The position numbers were made by a program, and so were the translations under genes. Of a stretch of DNA of 64,000 bases, positions 1-11,324 are shown one piece after another. This DNA is from Phialocephala subalpina. Its lineage: Eukaryota > Ascomycota > Leotiomycetes > Helotiales > Mollisiaceae. The number at the start of each line of letters is the position of its first letter. Position 1 is the first letter of the stretch. The notes under the pieces were generated by a model. The model did no database searches, was not told where the DNA came from, and worked only from the letters and a program-made list of their open reading frames with translations. The stretch is from the NCBI GenBank assembly GCA_900073065.1, contig FJOG01000015.1, forward strand, positions 608,436 through 672,435, read 5' to 3'.

Positions 1-745
1 TCCGAGCTCTCAAACTTAGTGAAGCACCTCAACCTCGAATCCTATGATGTCTTAGGCAACTCCTGGGGCGGAATGCTAGGAGCTAGCACGCCATCACCCA
101 ACCCAAGGGACTCAACAAACTCGTCATCGCGGATTCTCCTGCTAGTATGGAGTTATGGCTTGGTGCTGCTAATAAGCTAAGATCTCAGTTGCCTAAGAAT
201 GTTGAGGTGAGGACCCCTTCCTCTGGTCCTTGTTGCCTATTGCTAACCTACTCAGGAACACTCAAAGAGCACGAAAAAGGCGGAACAACCGACTCCCCCG
301 AGTACGAAGCCGCGGTGCAGTCTTCTACGAGCGACACGTCTGTCGCGTCGTACCATTCCCACAAGAAGTCGTCGACTCTTTCTCAGCCCTAGCAAAAGAC
401 AACACTGTTTATCTGTCCATGAATGGACCATCCGAGTTCTTCGTGATCGGCACCCTCAAGTCATGGAACATTATCCATGAGATTCACAAGATCAAAGGTT
501 GGTCAAATTCCATTATTCCACTCGGCTCACCACAAGGTTCTGAGAGAGCAAATACTAATCCATTGAGCAGTCCCAACCCTCCTCCTAAACGGAAAGTACG
601 ACGAAGCTCAAGACGAGGTCATGGAGCCGTTCTTCAAGAACATCGAGAAAGTGAAGTGGTTTAGGTTTGCGGAAAGCAGCCATATGCCACAGGTTGAGTA
701 GGGGAGGAGTATAATGCTGTTGTGAAGGCATTCCTTGCCGATTGA
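1..745 (+). pseudogene. Decayed proline-iminopeptidase-like alpha/beta hydrolase, 5' end outside window
   Basis: The first codons read LESYDVLGNSWGGMLGA, the nucleophile elbow (GNSWGG, Ser as nucleophile) of the proline iminopeptidase/L-amino-acid amidase type of alpha/beta hydrolase. Family-like peptides follow in changing frames: KGLNKLVIADSPASMELW, EVVDSFSALAKDNTVYLS, TLLLNGKYDEAQDEVM and the catalytic-His region FAESSHMPQVE. Likely introns are 207-255 and 498-570 (TACTAAT branch site). Frame breaks occur near 100, 256 and 326. TAG at 699-701 cuts off a tail that resumes one base out of frame (EEYNAVVKAFLAD, ending at 745). At least four lesions make a pseudogene more likely than a missed intron; assembly indels are the alternative. 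The N-terminal part lies left of the window. Confidence 0.6.
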
Positions 746-1072
746 AGGTCAATCAGGCAAGGTGTGGAAAAAGCACTAAGAAAAGGGTTGAATGCAAAGC
801 TTAAAGATTATCATTTGTGTGATGCTTGATGATAAATATCACTGAATCATACAATAGTCCGACACCCGTCAGATGCCCGAGAGAATACCGCCCAACTCCT
901 TCGCTCTATAATGTAAGTCTACAATGAGACTCCTCAAATAGGTATCAACCAGTACAGCAATACTCCATGCAAAATAATGCCATCCCCAATAACCGTGCCA
1001 GATGCTCCGCAAGAGCAGCTCGTGCAATAAAGCCAGCGCAACGCCATAACAGTGCTACCAATCCATACTCGC
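746..1072. other. Intergenic spacer
   Basis: This is the 3' flank of both the hydrolase relic and cut12, which converge here. I see no coding signal or repeat. Confidence 0.5.
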
Positions 1073-3529
1073 TCACGCCTTTACATTCTCCTTTCCGGCG
1101 GACGATGCCCGCGCCTTTGCCCTCTCAGCTCTTTTCTCCTCCAGTCTCGCCTTTGCAGCTGCAGCTCTCTCCGGTGGTAGCGGGGCTCTTGCCTTGGATG
1201 GCTCTTGGCTAGACATTCGGCTCGTAGGGACGCTGGCATTCGCAGGACGTCGAGGGCCAAGATCGTTGTTCGAACGTTGTCGTGAGAGGTCATTCGAGGT
1301 GTGTGCTCGCATTAAAGCTGCCTTCGGAGGACTTGATGCGATATTGAACATTGAAGGTCTGGGACTAGCATGGCAATTCCTGGCGTGGATCCCTTGAACA
1401 CCTCGGACTGGTTCGGGCGGAAGGGGTGCTTCAAAGGATGGCAGCTCCATGTCAGGCTCTTTCATGGACAGAAGTGAGAAACGATCGGCAAGAGGTGTCA
1501 TGTTCACCATTGGAGTGTGCTGAACTGGGCCATATCTTTGGGGCGGTAAGGTATCCACGGTGGCGTTATTGATAATCTCTGATAATGCCGGCTGAGATGC
1601 TCGCTTTCTTGGGGTGCGATGTGACTCCTCAGTCAGCGGCAATTTGGCTGAGAAAGCCTTCACAGGTCGAGAAATTGCCGGGGAAGCAACCGGAATATGG
1701 CTCTCTCGAACAGGAGAGACTTTGGGCGAGTACCATTCTGTCGAAGGAAGTGGCACATCCTGAGGAAGTAGGACGTTCTCCTTCTTGTCTTTCTTATTAT
1801 TCGAAACCATCTCAGCATTCGGCGACTTTCGTTGGCCCTTCTTCAAATCTTCAATCTGCTTCTTATATTCCTCGACGACCTTTTCATGCTCGAGATCTTT
1901 CTTGTGCAAAGCCTGCTGGAATTCTTGGACAGTCGAGTCAGACCCACGAATTGATGCGATTTCCTTCTTCAGATCGATGACTTGATCATGGCGCTTCTTC
2001 AACAGCTGCTCGGCCTCACGACGACTTGCCTTCGCCTGTTCCTTCAGCTGGTCGTAGTCCCTCTGTAAATTCTGCAAGGCTTCTTCTCTCTTTTGCTTGT
2101 GCTCGTCGGATTGTCGGCGTTTCTTGTCGCATTTCTCTAGATGTTTCTCGAGTCGTAGATCCGCATGAAGCAACTCTTGCGTCAACTTATTATTCTCCGC
2201 TTCTAGCTTGGTGGATTTCTTCTCTGCGTCAGAGACAGTCTGGCGAAGCTTTTGTACTTCTTCTCGAAGATCAAACATCTCCCGAAGCTGGTCCCGAGCC
2301 TTCTTGAGTTCGTGGTGAGCATCAAGGATGGTCTGCTCTGTCGAAAAGCGCTTCCGGTCACCGTCTCCTTTGATTGGGCTGACCTTTATGCCATTTTCTT
2401 CTAAAGCTACTCGGAATTCCTCCATATGACCCTTATACTGAACAGCGAGAGCAGTCTGTCGGGCAAGTTCCTTAATGAGAGCAGGCGACTCATCATCTTT
2501 CCCGTCTCGTCCTGACTGAGAAATCCGAGCAGATATTCGAGATATCTGACTCTCCATCTCCAAAACTTTCCTTTGCTCCTCCCTCAGCTTTGCAGCAAGA
2601 TCAACAGCTTCGGCATCTTTAGCTTGAGCATATGATTTCGCAAGCGCCTTATATTGGATCAGCTTCCTCATCTCGGCTAGTGCCTCCGTGTGGTAGGTTT
2701 CGTATTCCGTCTTCCAGAACCTCCCTGATTGAGATTTTGGCTCATTCAAATCCATCGTCATATCGGGATCCAACTTATTCCCTGGAGCCAATTCCTGCAG
2801 TATGTCCTGATTGCTCTTTTCTGGTTTGGTTGGTCGCTTGGTTGTTGTATTCGAGGCGGGCTCTGGCTTTGGTTCGGGCTTGATAGCACGCGGTGATTCG
2901 GACGATGCTCTTCTGCTACTCTCCGATTTACTGCTCTCTCCTCTGCTCTCTACTCGACTCTCCGTTCTGCTCTCTGGCCGACCTCTCTCAGTCTTGATTC
3001 CTCTCGCCTCTTCCAGTGTCTTCGTCAGGGACGTCTTTCGTTTGAGCTTCCCCACCTCGCCGGCCTTCGATACCCATGGACTTGGAAACTTTCCTGGGAA
3101 GTCATCAGGTAGGCCACTTTTGCTCTTTGGTTTTATGACGGTGGCCTGCTCCTTCTCGTTGTCCACAACCTCATGATCGAAGGACACCGTCTTTCGTCGC
3201 ATTGTTGCGGTACCTGGCGTTAACAGGATTCCGGCAGGCTTTGTTGGAGACATGCTTCTTGCTTGTAAAGTTCCGTTATATTTCGCAATTTCTTGTTCGT
3301 CCTCTTCGTTGTCGCAGATTGTGTCATCTGGGCGCGCTGGTGTTCCAAAAATGGCGCTTTTCAAGGCTCGAGCTGCAAAGACTGGCGCCGGTGTCTCCGG
3401 AGGCTCCAGCAATTCGGTGTTTTCATCTAATAGTTGTAAGCAGTGAATATGATTTGGGACGAAAGTGTAAATAGTACCTTGAGAAACGCGATTCTGCTCC
3501 GCAGGTTTTCCCAACCACCAATTGAGCAT
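1073..3529 (-). CDS. cut12: Spindle pole body-associated protein Cut12
   Basis: Cut12 is a spindle-pole-body component that in fission yeast helps activate mitotic kinases at spindle formation. The N-terminal signature is clear: ELLEPPETPAPVFAARALKS, then KPAGILLTPGTATMRRKTVS and PDDFPGKFPSPWVSK. A long coiled coil (about residues 270-560) and a basic Ser/Pro-rich tail ending GKENVKA follow. An intron at 3427-3477 (51 nt, a multiple of three) would otherwise be translated as an insert; removing it joins RVSQ to DENTELLEPP. I chose ATG at 3529 (MLNWWLGKP); an in-frame ATG at 3568 would add 13 residues. With 3529 the product is 801 aa. It is divergent from orc2 with a shared upstream region of under 400 bp. 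Confidence 0.88.
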   Translation of the reverse strand: MLNWWLGKPAEQNRVSQGTIYTFVPNHIHCLQLLDENTELLEPPETPAPVFAARALKSAIFGTPARPDDTICDNEEDEQEIAKYNGTLQARSMSPTKPAGILLTPGTATMRRKTVSFDHEVVDNEKEQATVIKPKSKSGLPDDFPGKFPSPWVSKAGEVGKLKRKTSLTKTLEEARGIKTERGRPESRTESRVESRGESSKSESSRRASSESPRAIKPEPKPEPASNTTTKRPTKPEKSNQDILQELAPGNKLDPDMTMDLNEPKSQSGRFWKTEYETYHTEALAEMRKLIQYKALAKSYAQAKDAEAVDLAAKLREEQRKVLEMESQISRISARISQSGRDGKDDESPALIKELARQTALAVQYKGHMEEFRVALEENGIKVSPIKGDGDRKRFSTEQTILDAHHELKKARDQLREMFDLREEVQKLRQTVSDAEKKSTKLEAENNKLTQELLHADLRLEKHLEKCDKKRRQSDEHKQKREEALQNLQRDYDQLKEQAKASRREAEQLLKKRHDQVIDLKKEIASIRGSDSTVQEFQQALHKKDLEHEKVVEEYKKQIEDLKKGQRKSPNAEMVSNNKKDKKENVLLPQDVPLPSTEWYSPKVSPVRESHIPVASPAISRPVKAFSAKLPLTEESHRTPRKRASQPALSEIINNATVDTLPPQRYGPVQHTPMVNMTPLADRFSLLSMKEPDMELPSFEAPLPPEPVRGVQGIHARNCHASPRPSMFNIASSPPKAALMRAHTSNDLSRQRSNNDLGPRRPANASVPTSRMSSQEPSKARAPLPPERAAAAKARLEEKRAERAKARASSAGKENVKA

Positions 3530-3923
3530 CTTTGCGTTCGAGTTTGCGTCCCAGCCCAATTTCAGCATCCGAGCAAGCTAATTGTCCAAGACCAAGAATC
3601 AAAGTGTTCCCCGCGGATTGTGTTGTTCTGGTTCCATGCCATAGAGTATCATCTGGAAGTTGGCATTCTCGAAGTCTTTGTTTACTTTGGCAGTCGCGAC
3701 ACCCCTGTAAAAGCAGGCGCGGCCGCGTGCGGGTCCCTCCCGCTTCTAGCGCCAACGCGGAACCAAGCGACCGGCGCGAGATTCTTCGAAGCGCGTTTGG
3801 ACATTTTGAGATCAGAACAGCACTTTTTTTTGAAAAAAATTCTTCTTCCAGGTATATTATGAATTGTCCCTAAATCCACCAACATCGAATACTTTACTAA
3901 AGTTTCATCTAGATTGTGTCGGA
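3530..3923. promoter_or_regulatory. Bidirectional promoter cut12/orc2 with two ACGCG cores
   Basis: This short region separates two divergent cell-cycle genes. It holds ACGCG at 3755-3759 and the reverse-strand equivalent CGCGT at 3792-3796, the core of the MCB element bound by MBF in yeasts, and a T-tract near 3824. The link to G1/S control is inference from known yeast biology. Confidence 0.4.
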
Positions 3924-5759
3924 ATGGCGAAGCGAAAGAAGCCAACAGACGAGGATGAGGCGGAAGTTGAGCAAGGGGAAGAGAAATCTACCCCCAAGAA
4001 GCGTTCATTGGGAAACCTGGTGATTGATATGGTTCAATGGAGTGGAGATCACAACAGCCCTTCGAGGAGGCGCTCTGTACGCAAGGACGAAATCCCAGAG
4101 TCGGAGTCTGAAGGAGAACCAGGAGCCTCGGGCAAAACGAATGGCACTTCAGATGGGCACAAGTCCAGGCACAAATCCGTCAATGCCACACCAAGCAAGA
4201 ATATTGGATTCAGTCCAGCCAAGAAAAACGGGGAGTACTCGATCCAAAGGACGCCTTCCAAAGGCTTACTGGGCAAGAAGCTTTTCGCAACACCAACGAA
4301 GAACGCCGAGACAACAGAAACCAACGAGACTCCAAGGATCGTAAGAAACGCTGATCGATCCGCCAGGAGGAAGAGCACGAGGAATTTGATCGAAAGGACG
4401 ATATTGGGCAATGCTAGTGATAACGATGAGGACGGAGAAGACCTGGCAGGGCATATCTACGGCTCCGATGAAGAAGATGGTCTTGAAGATGCAGACGGTG
4501 TGCCCGATGAATCGAGAGCCCCTGAAACTCCGTCGAAACGAGGGCGAGGAAAAGGTTCTAAGAATCGACGGCGCTCTCCAACCCCACCTGAAGATCTGAC
4601 AGCTCATGAGAAGTACTTCTTCCACAATCGAGGAAGTCGCGCTAAAACTTCTAATAACAACTTGTCGTCGTTGGCGTTGCTCGATCATGAAGAGTATTTC
4701 AGTCGTGCTCGGAGCATGAAAGACTCGCATGCAGATAACATCAAGTTCCTAGAAGGACTACATGCAGAAGACTTCAAACAATGGCAATTTGAATTGAATC
4801 AACAATTCAATATCTGCCTCTATGGTTGGGGCTCCAAAAAGTCCCTTCTTATGCAATTTGCAGATCACATCTACAAGTCTCAAGCGGATCATACGAGAGC
4901 AAAGATAGTCGTTGTCAATGGCTACGTCCACAATCTTACCATCAAAGATGTCCTCAACACTGTTGCATCAGCCGTTGCCGAGCGTGGCCATAAATTAGGC
5001 GCGCAGCCAGCCGAGATGCTCGAGAACCTCATTGCTCTGCTTGAAGAAGACAAGGAACAAGAAATAACCCTCATCTTGCATTCCATCGACCGAGCTCCGC
5101 TTCGTAAGCCAGCGGTTCAGAGCATACTTTCACGTCTAAGTTCTCATCCACAAGTCCATATGGTGGCATCCGCCGATCACCCCTCATTCCCTTTACTCTG
5201 GGATAGCTCTCTCCGATCAACGTACAACTTCCTCTTCCATGACTGTACGACTTTCCAGCCATACACCAGCGAGATCGATGTCGTTGACGAGGTTCACGAG
5301 CTCCTAGGAAGAAGTGGCCGGAGAGTTGGTGGAAAGGAAGGAGTAAGCTTCGTGCTAAAGAGTTTGCCGGAGAATGCCAAGAATCTGTTCCGAGTCTTGA
5401 TTGGAGAGCAGTTGGCAGCTATGGAAGATGGATCGGGTGCTGCTATGGAAGGAAACGAATATGATGAGAATGAGAAACGGCCTACGAATTTCAAGCAGAA
5501 TGAGCCTGGTGTTGAGTACCGGGTTCTGTATAAGAAGGCGGTCGAGGAATTCATTTGCAGCAACGACATGGCTTTTAGGACGTTGCTCAAGGAGTAAGTG
5601 GTGCTGCTTCCACTTAATGGGATGAGATTACTGACTTCTGATAGGTTCCATGACCATCAGATGATACAGAGTAGGAAAGATGCACTGGGCACAGAAATGC
5701 TTTCCATCCCATTTCGGAAGGAGGAGTTGGAGACTATCTTGGAAGATATCATGTCCTAG
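3924..5759 (+). CDS. orc2: Origin recognition complex subunit 2 (ORC2)
   Basis: ORC2 is a subunit of the six-protein complex that marks replication origins and loads MCM helicases. The first 230 residues are charged and probably disordered. The conserved core starts at EKYFFHNRGSRAKTSNN and contains the ORC2 hallmark FNICLYGWGSKKSLLMQF, a degenerate AAA+ P-loop, then TLILHSIDRAPLRKP and HPQVHMVASADHPSFPLLWD. The winged-helix end is EYRVLYKKAVEEFICSN plus FHDHQMIQSRKDALGTEML. Intron 5594-5644 (51 nt) joins FRTLLKE to FHDHQM. ATG at 3924 (MAKRKKPTDED) is chosen over an upstream in-frame codon at 3864. The product is 594 aa and reads intact. Confidence 0.92.
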
Positions 5760-6041
5760 GTTGGACGAATGTCCAAGGGAGCATTGTACAATATACTTTG
5801 GAAAGCATGAGCGAGGCGCTGGAGGTTGCATAGGACATTGGGAAGCATTTACAAGCGACATTGGCGGGGAATACCATAGGCAATGCATGAAATCAACAAC
5901 CAAGCCGAATGTCCAAGTTGGCGTGGGATAAGGCAGTTGCGTTGAGCTGTGAAGTGCCCTTCTGCCATGGGACATTACACCTCCGGACAAGTGCTAGGTA
6001 GCATGACGTCCTTTATTGTGGTCAATAACTCCCCCTTCCCT

Positions 6042-7112
6042 CTAGCTACTTTCCTCATCTCCTTCACTCATCTCAAAGTCGACGTCAGACTCATCATCGC
6101 CATCGTCATCAACCCCATCTTCGTTCGAACTTCCATCATTCCTAGCCTCCCATTCCATCAAATCCAACAAATAGACATACCATTGCTTTTCCAGCTCCAC
6201 ATTCCACTCCCGAAAATCTCTCAGAATCTCCATGTACTGACTTCTATGATAGTCATAGACCTCGAACTTAAAGTCCGGCGACTTCAGCCTATGGCCATGA
6301 TCCAGTTGCGCCTTATGCACAGCCAGAGATCTCTCTCCAATAACCGGCAGCGCCGCTTCAAGCACAAGTTTCGCAGCTCCTGGGGATAGCCATGTCAGAT
6401 TCATTTTCCACAGCTTCTTTTTGGTAAGGTTCCATATCGGCTCCCTGCATGCCTTGCACCATCGTTGGAAATCGAGTGACGAGGCGGGCGTTGATAGGAA
6501 GACATCAAATGATACCATTAAGAGAGCTTTTGTGAGAATGAGACGTGTTTCTCGGGGGGCATGGGAGTCGATGAGATCGAATAGGCTCTTCTGGGGTGGG
6601 TTCGGGGCTGAGAATATAGGGTAGTCGAAAGGGTCTTGAGAAGCTAGGGTCATAAACCGTTCCATGTGTTCAGGATGCGAGTTCTAGTCAGAAAGTAGTG
6701 CTGCGAGGAGGTTGTAGGTGTTTGGTTGGAAGTCATCTCTCAGCGGCTTTTGCAAGACTTCATTAGGTGGAGTTGGGACAAATGACTCGGAGCTTCTGGA
6801 TGGATTTCCATATAGTGCAATAACGCTGTTTTCGGAACTCTGGTTTCGTACGGATTTGCACGTCTTGTTCTTTCGAAAGCCCCATTCTTCAAGCTTCATA
6901 CGATAAGATCGGACGCTATCAAGGTATGAGTTCAAAATGTTCCGTTACTGCTTCCTCGAAGCAATGAAGAAGCGTGGGAAAAGAACAAAAACATACGAGG
7001 CATCAAAGCAATGCTTGGACTTTATGATAGTTCTCACATCTTCTAATGTGTGGCCATTGAAGATATATAGGTTCTCGATCTCATCCTTGAACATTAGCCA
7101 ATTCTTCGGCAT
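6042..7112 (-). CDS. Clr5-domain protein interrupted by an in-frame TAG
   Basis: The Clr5 domain is a fungal N-terminal module of about 50 residues, probably DNA-binding. Exon 1 (7112-6997) reads MPKNWLMFKDEIENLYIF then EDVRTIIKSKHCFDA. Intron 6996-6916 joins it to SVRSYRMKLEEWGFRKNK, completing the domain. Exon 2 then reads LLAALLSD, meets TAG at 6684-6686, and continues in the same frame with HPEHMERFMTLASQDPFDYP to an acidic tail (DGVDDDGDDESDVDF). As read, translation would stop after 115 residues; without the stop the product is 329 aa. No good intron removes the TAG: a 75-nt candidate has a poor GTCTTG donor. It may be a nonsense mutation, readthrough or a base error. Confidence 0.6.
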
Positions 7113-8740
7113 GCTGCATATAGCCCCGCCTTTGTTCGTGAAACGCAGCTTGAGGACACGGAGCTTTTTGTGTTTTAACGCGAATCTGAAAGTTGTTGAA
7201 GATTAATGAAAAAGGGAAGTTGAAAGACATTGGATTGTGGTTATATTTAAACCTGGCGTTCAGCCTCGATTTCAAAAGTGCAAGTTCACCTTTTTGACAA
7301 GGGTCACTGGTGGCTTGAAGTCTTGCACAAAGAGGCCACACTTGTGATTCCAACATCGTCATCGTCCCTCCATATTCATCTGCGGGCACACTTCCACGCA
7401 GGCCGCCTTGCGGTCAAGATTCAGCCTTTGAGCAGGAGCCGTCTTGGTTTGGCTGCTGCTGACCACTTAAGCGGAGTCAGTGGTGTGTCTGTGATACGAT
7501 TAATAAGACGAACTCTAACAGAAATACCGTTTCTGGAGCTAGTGCTGCGAAAGATTCTTGGCACTGAAATTGTTGCTGGAAGACTCGTTGTAGTGGGGAA
7601 TTCGTTATCACTCCGGCAGCACAGATCAGAATGTCACAGGCTTACATGATGTCTTGTACTCTGATGCTGAGAGCATATTATTTCGTTCATCACAAGTCCG
7701 CGGGCCCCATTCCAAAAATATATATATATATATTTTTATTTTAGACGTCTGGAAATGTTTGCACCAAGGCAGGCCTACATCAAGTCTTCGTTGCATTGCT
7801 TTACCCTGTGGTTGCGTTGCTATGTAGTCGAGGGGATGTTTCCAAGCCGTATATTCGAGATAGCCATCCGTCGAACATTGTCAATCGAATCTTTCGATCA
7901 GATTTTGGTGGTAGGGGAGCATCGAATATTGCTTGAAATCCCCCTGTTTCAGGGATCCAATAACCTTCGGTTCGCGCTCTTGCTCGTGCTCTTGCTCGTG
8001 CTCTTGCTCGTCGCTCTGCTTGGATGGCTTCTCGAGAAGTTTTTCTCTGCATCATTTGGCCCACTACTGCCAATGAGATGTTTCCAGATGCTTACGATTG
8101 TGTCCATAGCGGTGTGATGAGCGATGTTAGCCCAGCGTGGGAACGGGATTTGAAGTCCAGAAGTGTGGCGTGCGTGGCAGAATGTTGGTTTTGTGTTGGA
8201 ACTTTGGTGCCTGCTCATGTTATGCACCGAGGTGAAGACCTCTCCACTGCAGACATGATCACCATTCAAGACAAAAAGTCGCAATTATACATTTCTGCTT
8301 GTTTCAATACGCGTCACTATCTTCCAAGACCCCTTTCGTTGAAGTGTTTCCTTCAACTGCCGGCACGTGACTCGTATTTTCGAAGGGAAGCCACCTTTTG
8401 ACGATCTAGAGGTGCTACTGAAGTGTTTTATGTTGTTAATTGGTACGCAGCGAGTTGTATTGCGAGTGCATAAGCCAAAAGACAACCAATCTTGTCCCAA
8501 GAACTCCTGTGCTCCATGGCCAGATCTTCCCAACACCATCCAAATGCTCCAAAGAAACCGGGGGAGATGCTATCGTTGCACCATCATCCCTGAGACATGC
8601 CTGTATGATTTTCCGCTGTAATTAATGCATTATGAATTCCCAAGTGGTTTGCTCCCAAGAAAATCCTCAGTCACGATCGGTGATTCTTCCTCCATGCGGA
8701 CCATGCCGATTCTCAAATACCAAAGTCGCTGCCACAACAA
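7113..8740. other. Intergenic, no convincing gene
   Basis: About 1.6 kb with only short overlapping reading frames and no family I recognise. It contains a TA-dinucleotide run near 7719-7732 and three copies of a 12-nt unit at 7976-8011. Part may be 5' sequence of the Clr5 gene or 3' sequence of the 8741-9432 gene. Confidence 0.45.
7976..8011. repeat. Tandem repeat, 12-nt unit x3
   Basis: The unit GCTCTTGCTCGT occurs three times in a row. Read on the minus strand it would encode alternating Arg-Ala. It lies in an open frame that I do not accept as a gene. Confidence 0.8.
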
Positions 8741-9432
8741 TTAGTTTTGTACTCTACTATCTTTCAGCGGAACGTACAAAAGGAGTCCCTGGAGATCGTT
8801 GGCAGAACTAGGGGTTTCTTGCTCGGAAATGTCGACCAGGTGTTCCTCTGGCTCGGCAAAGTCCTATAAAATGTCAGTGTTGTAAACAGGTTGCGCCTTA
8901 AGAAGCTTACGATCAATGATTCCTCTTCTACAAGTGCCACCTGGGATCTCCCGGCCTTTTCGGCTGCCTTCTCCTCCTCCACAATCTTTGCCCAAGTCCG
9001 TGTCTTCTCCGCATTCTTGACTTCGTTTGGACCACCAGGACCACCTTGCTCGGTATTGAATTTCTCTGCCGCAGTTGTCTTGGGCATATTGAATAGCTCA
9101 GGCTTCTTGATTTGCTCTGCCTTCTTTGCAGCAGCTTCCTTCTTGTCGTTCTCGACTACTTCGGCCCAGTTGATACTCTTCGCGACTGGCCCTGCCTTCT
9201 TGGTCTCGACGTTTTTTGTCTCCCCCTTCTTGGTTTCGAGCTTCGTAGGCTTGGCACAAAGCATTGTCATGCACTTATATAGCTCTGTGCGCTTGATAAC
9301 CTTGTACTTTGGACAGTTTTCGGCCTTCTTATAAGTACCAGTCTTCTCTCCCTTGGTAAAGACCCTACAGTGTTGGGTAGTTGAGACGGTGTGGCCACAG
9401 ACGGCGTACTCGCACTGGTCAGCGGTGCACAT
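8741..9432 (-). CDS. Lys/Glu-rich fungal protein of unknown function
   Basis: I do not recognise a characterised family. The start MCTADQCEYAVCGHTVST resembles the MC...CGH opening shared by many small fungal proteins, and five Cys lie in the first 65 residues. A Lys/Glu/Ala-rich stretch follows with two similar motifs, INWAEVVENDKKEAAAKK and TWAKIVEEEKAAEKAG, suggesting an internal duplication. Intron 8864-8910 (47 nt) joins VEEESLI to DFAEPEEHLVDIS, giving a C terminus LLLYVPLKDSRVQN and 214 aa. ATG at 9432 is preferred; an ATG at 9687 would add 85 low-complexity residues. Confidence 0.65.
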
Positions 9433-11324
9433 GATGGCGGTTGCGATTATGGGTTTTGTGTTAGATGGTTTATGTTTCGGAGTCGATTGCGTAGAAGCGC
9501 AAAGTTGTCTTGCGAATTGGCGCGGAGGAAGTCGAAGATGTTGCTGCCCGGACGGTTGAAAGGGGCTTGAAGAGGTATCGAGTCGTCGTAAAGGCCGATG
9601 ATGTTTCGCAGTCAAGATGTTGGTCGAGGATGTATGAAGAAGGAAAGGAGAGGAGTTGAGGTTTGAAGGTGCATATTTATAGGCCATTAGTGATTAGAAT
9701 CAAGTAGATAGGCGTTAGTGCCCGTCTGTTGATTCTCTAGATAGATTAGGAGCCGAATTTAAGCTTAAAGTTTGCATTCATCTTGAATAGATAGGACACT
9801 ATGATCGGTCAACCTCTGACAACCACAACACCATACCTTCGTAGGTTCTTTCAATTCTTGCGCAATCCTACAAAGATAGTCCAACTCTTGGATTGAACAA
9901 TAAGGATAATTATCTCAATGTGATTGAAGAGTGAAGCATGTCATTGCGCCTGCCTCTTGCCATCCCCGAATTCAGAACACTGCGCTCCAAGCACTATTTG
10001 CCAACTGGTCGGACCAGAAATCAAGAAGAACATTTGGGTTCTGTTATATCAATCAATAGTTATGTCGTGTCTAGTCTCCACAGCCTAAGGCTTCAAAATG
10101 CTCTGCTCGATAACCGCTCGATCGAGTTTACCACGTGGGCTTCCAAGCATTGTGTTTTAACATTTAGGCATTATTAATGCTTCCCATTGTTTCCTGACGC
10201 GCAGTAGAATTAATGGAGATGCAATAAACCACGATTATATTCAGGAATATGCAGGTTATATGTCTCCAAGCCTGGCGATTTCTAGTACAGACACTAATGG
10301 CACAGCAAACTGCCTTGAGACCCCTTGAAAACTTGTTGCATTTGTAACCAACTGCAATGCAACTACTGGCCATATTTTATGGATACGTCTTTTGTTACAA
10401 TGCCTCTTGACGATCAAGTCGCCTGATGTCTCCAAGTGTTTTCGTCAGTTGATGTGAGATTAAGCGAGCCTCTCCCCTTTCGGTACTACTGAAAACAGAT
10501 CTTCAAAGAGGCACAGCGCGCCTGCAGTGTTCCTTCATTATAACTGATCGATTTCTGGGTACATATAATGCAATACTACTTCAGAGGGCTTGAGTTGACG
10601 CCGTGATTAGATTGGAAGCACGAAATGCGGCCGAGATAAAAATGATTTTAGCATCTGTCCCAGCTGATAGCATCGAAAGTCAAGACACATGCAAATTTGG
10701 ACATTGAGGGAGCTGCAAAGGATAAATTGTGTCATTCTAGGTTTGAGAGTCTCTTTCGTAATCTTTCATCGCTTGTTGCAAGCATAATGAACATTGAGGA
10801 TGGGAAACACCAAGTAAGTGCACGACAAATACTGAGAGAAAAGATCAACAGATGCATTTAGCTGTATTATTAGTAGCATCGCCAACAATTCATCTGAAAT
10901 ATAGAAAGAATAGATCCAATGTAACCGAAACAAATGAGGAGGAGCGTGTCGCTAGATATTTTGAAGTGTTCTAGTCGAATAATGCAATGTTATGACGCGA
11001 CAGACCCTGTTGAAACAAATACTCTTTCCACATGAGGATTATCTTAACCATAAAGGGCAAGAGGATTCCGAGAGCCTAAAGATAAATTAATATTTCTTTA
11101 TCAGAATATGCTTCGATGTCAATGGGAGTGTGGTCAGAATATAACGCGTGGGGCCAAACTCAACTCCATTTTTCGGCAGCACTTTCAAAAAATAACTCCA
11201 CCACAAGCGGACAAAAGACAACCTCCTTCCTCTTTCCACTTGCACCACCTCCGCAACATCAAAAAACGATTGCTACTTCGCAATAGCGTACAACACGTTG
11301 CCTCCTGTCGAACTCTCCGAGGCC
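9433..11324. other. Intergenic, no convincing gene
   Basis: About 1.9 kb separating divergent genes. Only short unsupported frames occur (for example 9938-10177). It presumably holds the promoters of the 9432 gene and of the BTB gene. I see no repeats or RNA gene. Confidence 0.5.

Noticed and set aside
4800..4870. ORC2 P-loop as an active ATPase site
   Set aside because: YGWGSKKSL lacks the GxxxxGK[ST] pattern; ORC2 normally has a degenerate site.
6684..6760. A 75-nt intron that would remove the TAG from the Clr5 gene
   Set aside because: Its GTCTTG donor is poor, the only branch-like site is too close to the acceptor, and it would delete well-formed coding sequence.
7755..8284. Overlapping frames on both strands across the 12-nt repeat (Arg-Ala and Leu-rich peptides)
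   Set aside because: Their length comes from the tandem repeat; outside it there is no family-like sequence, splice support or start context.
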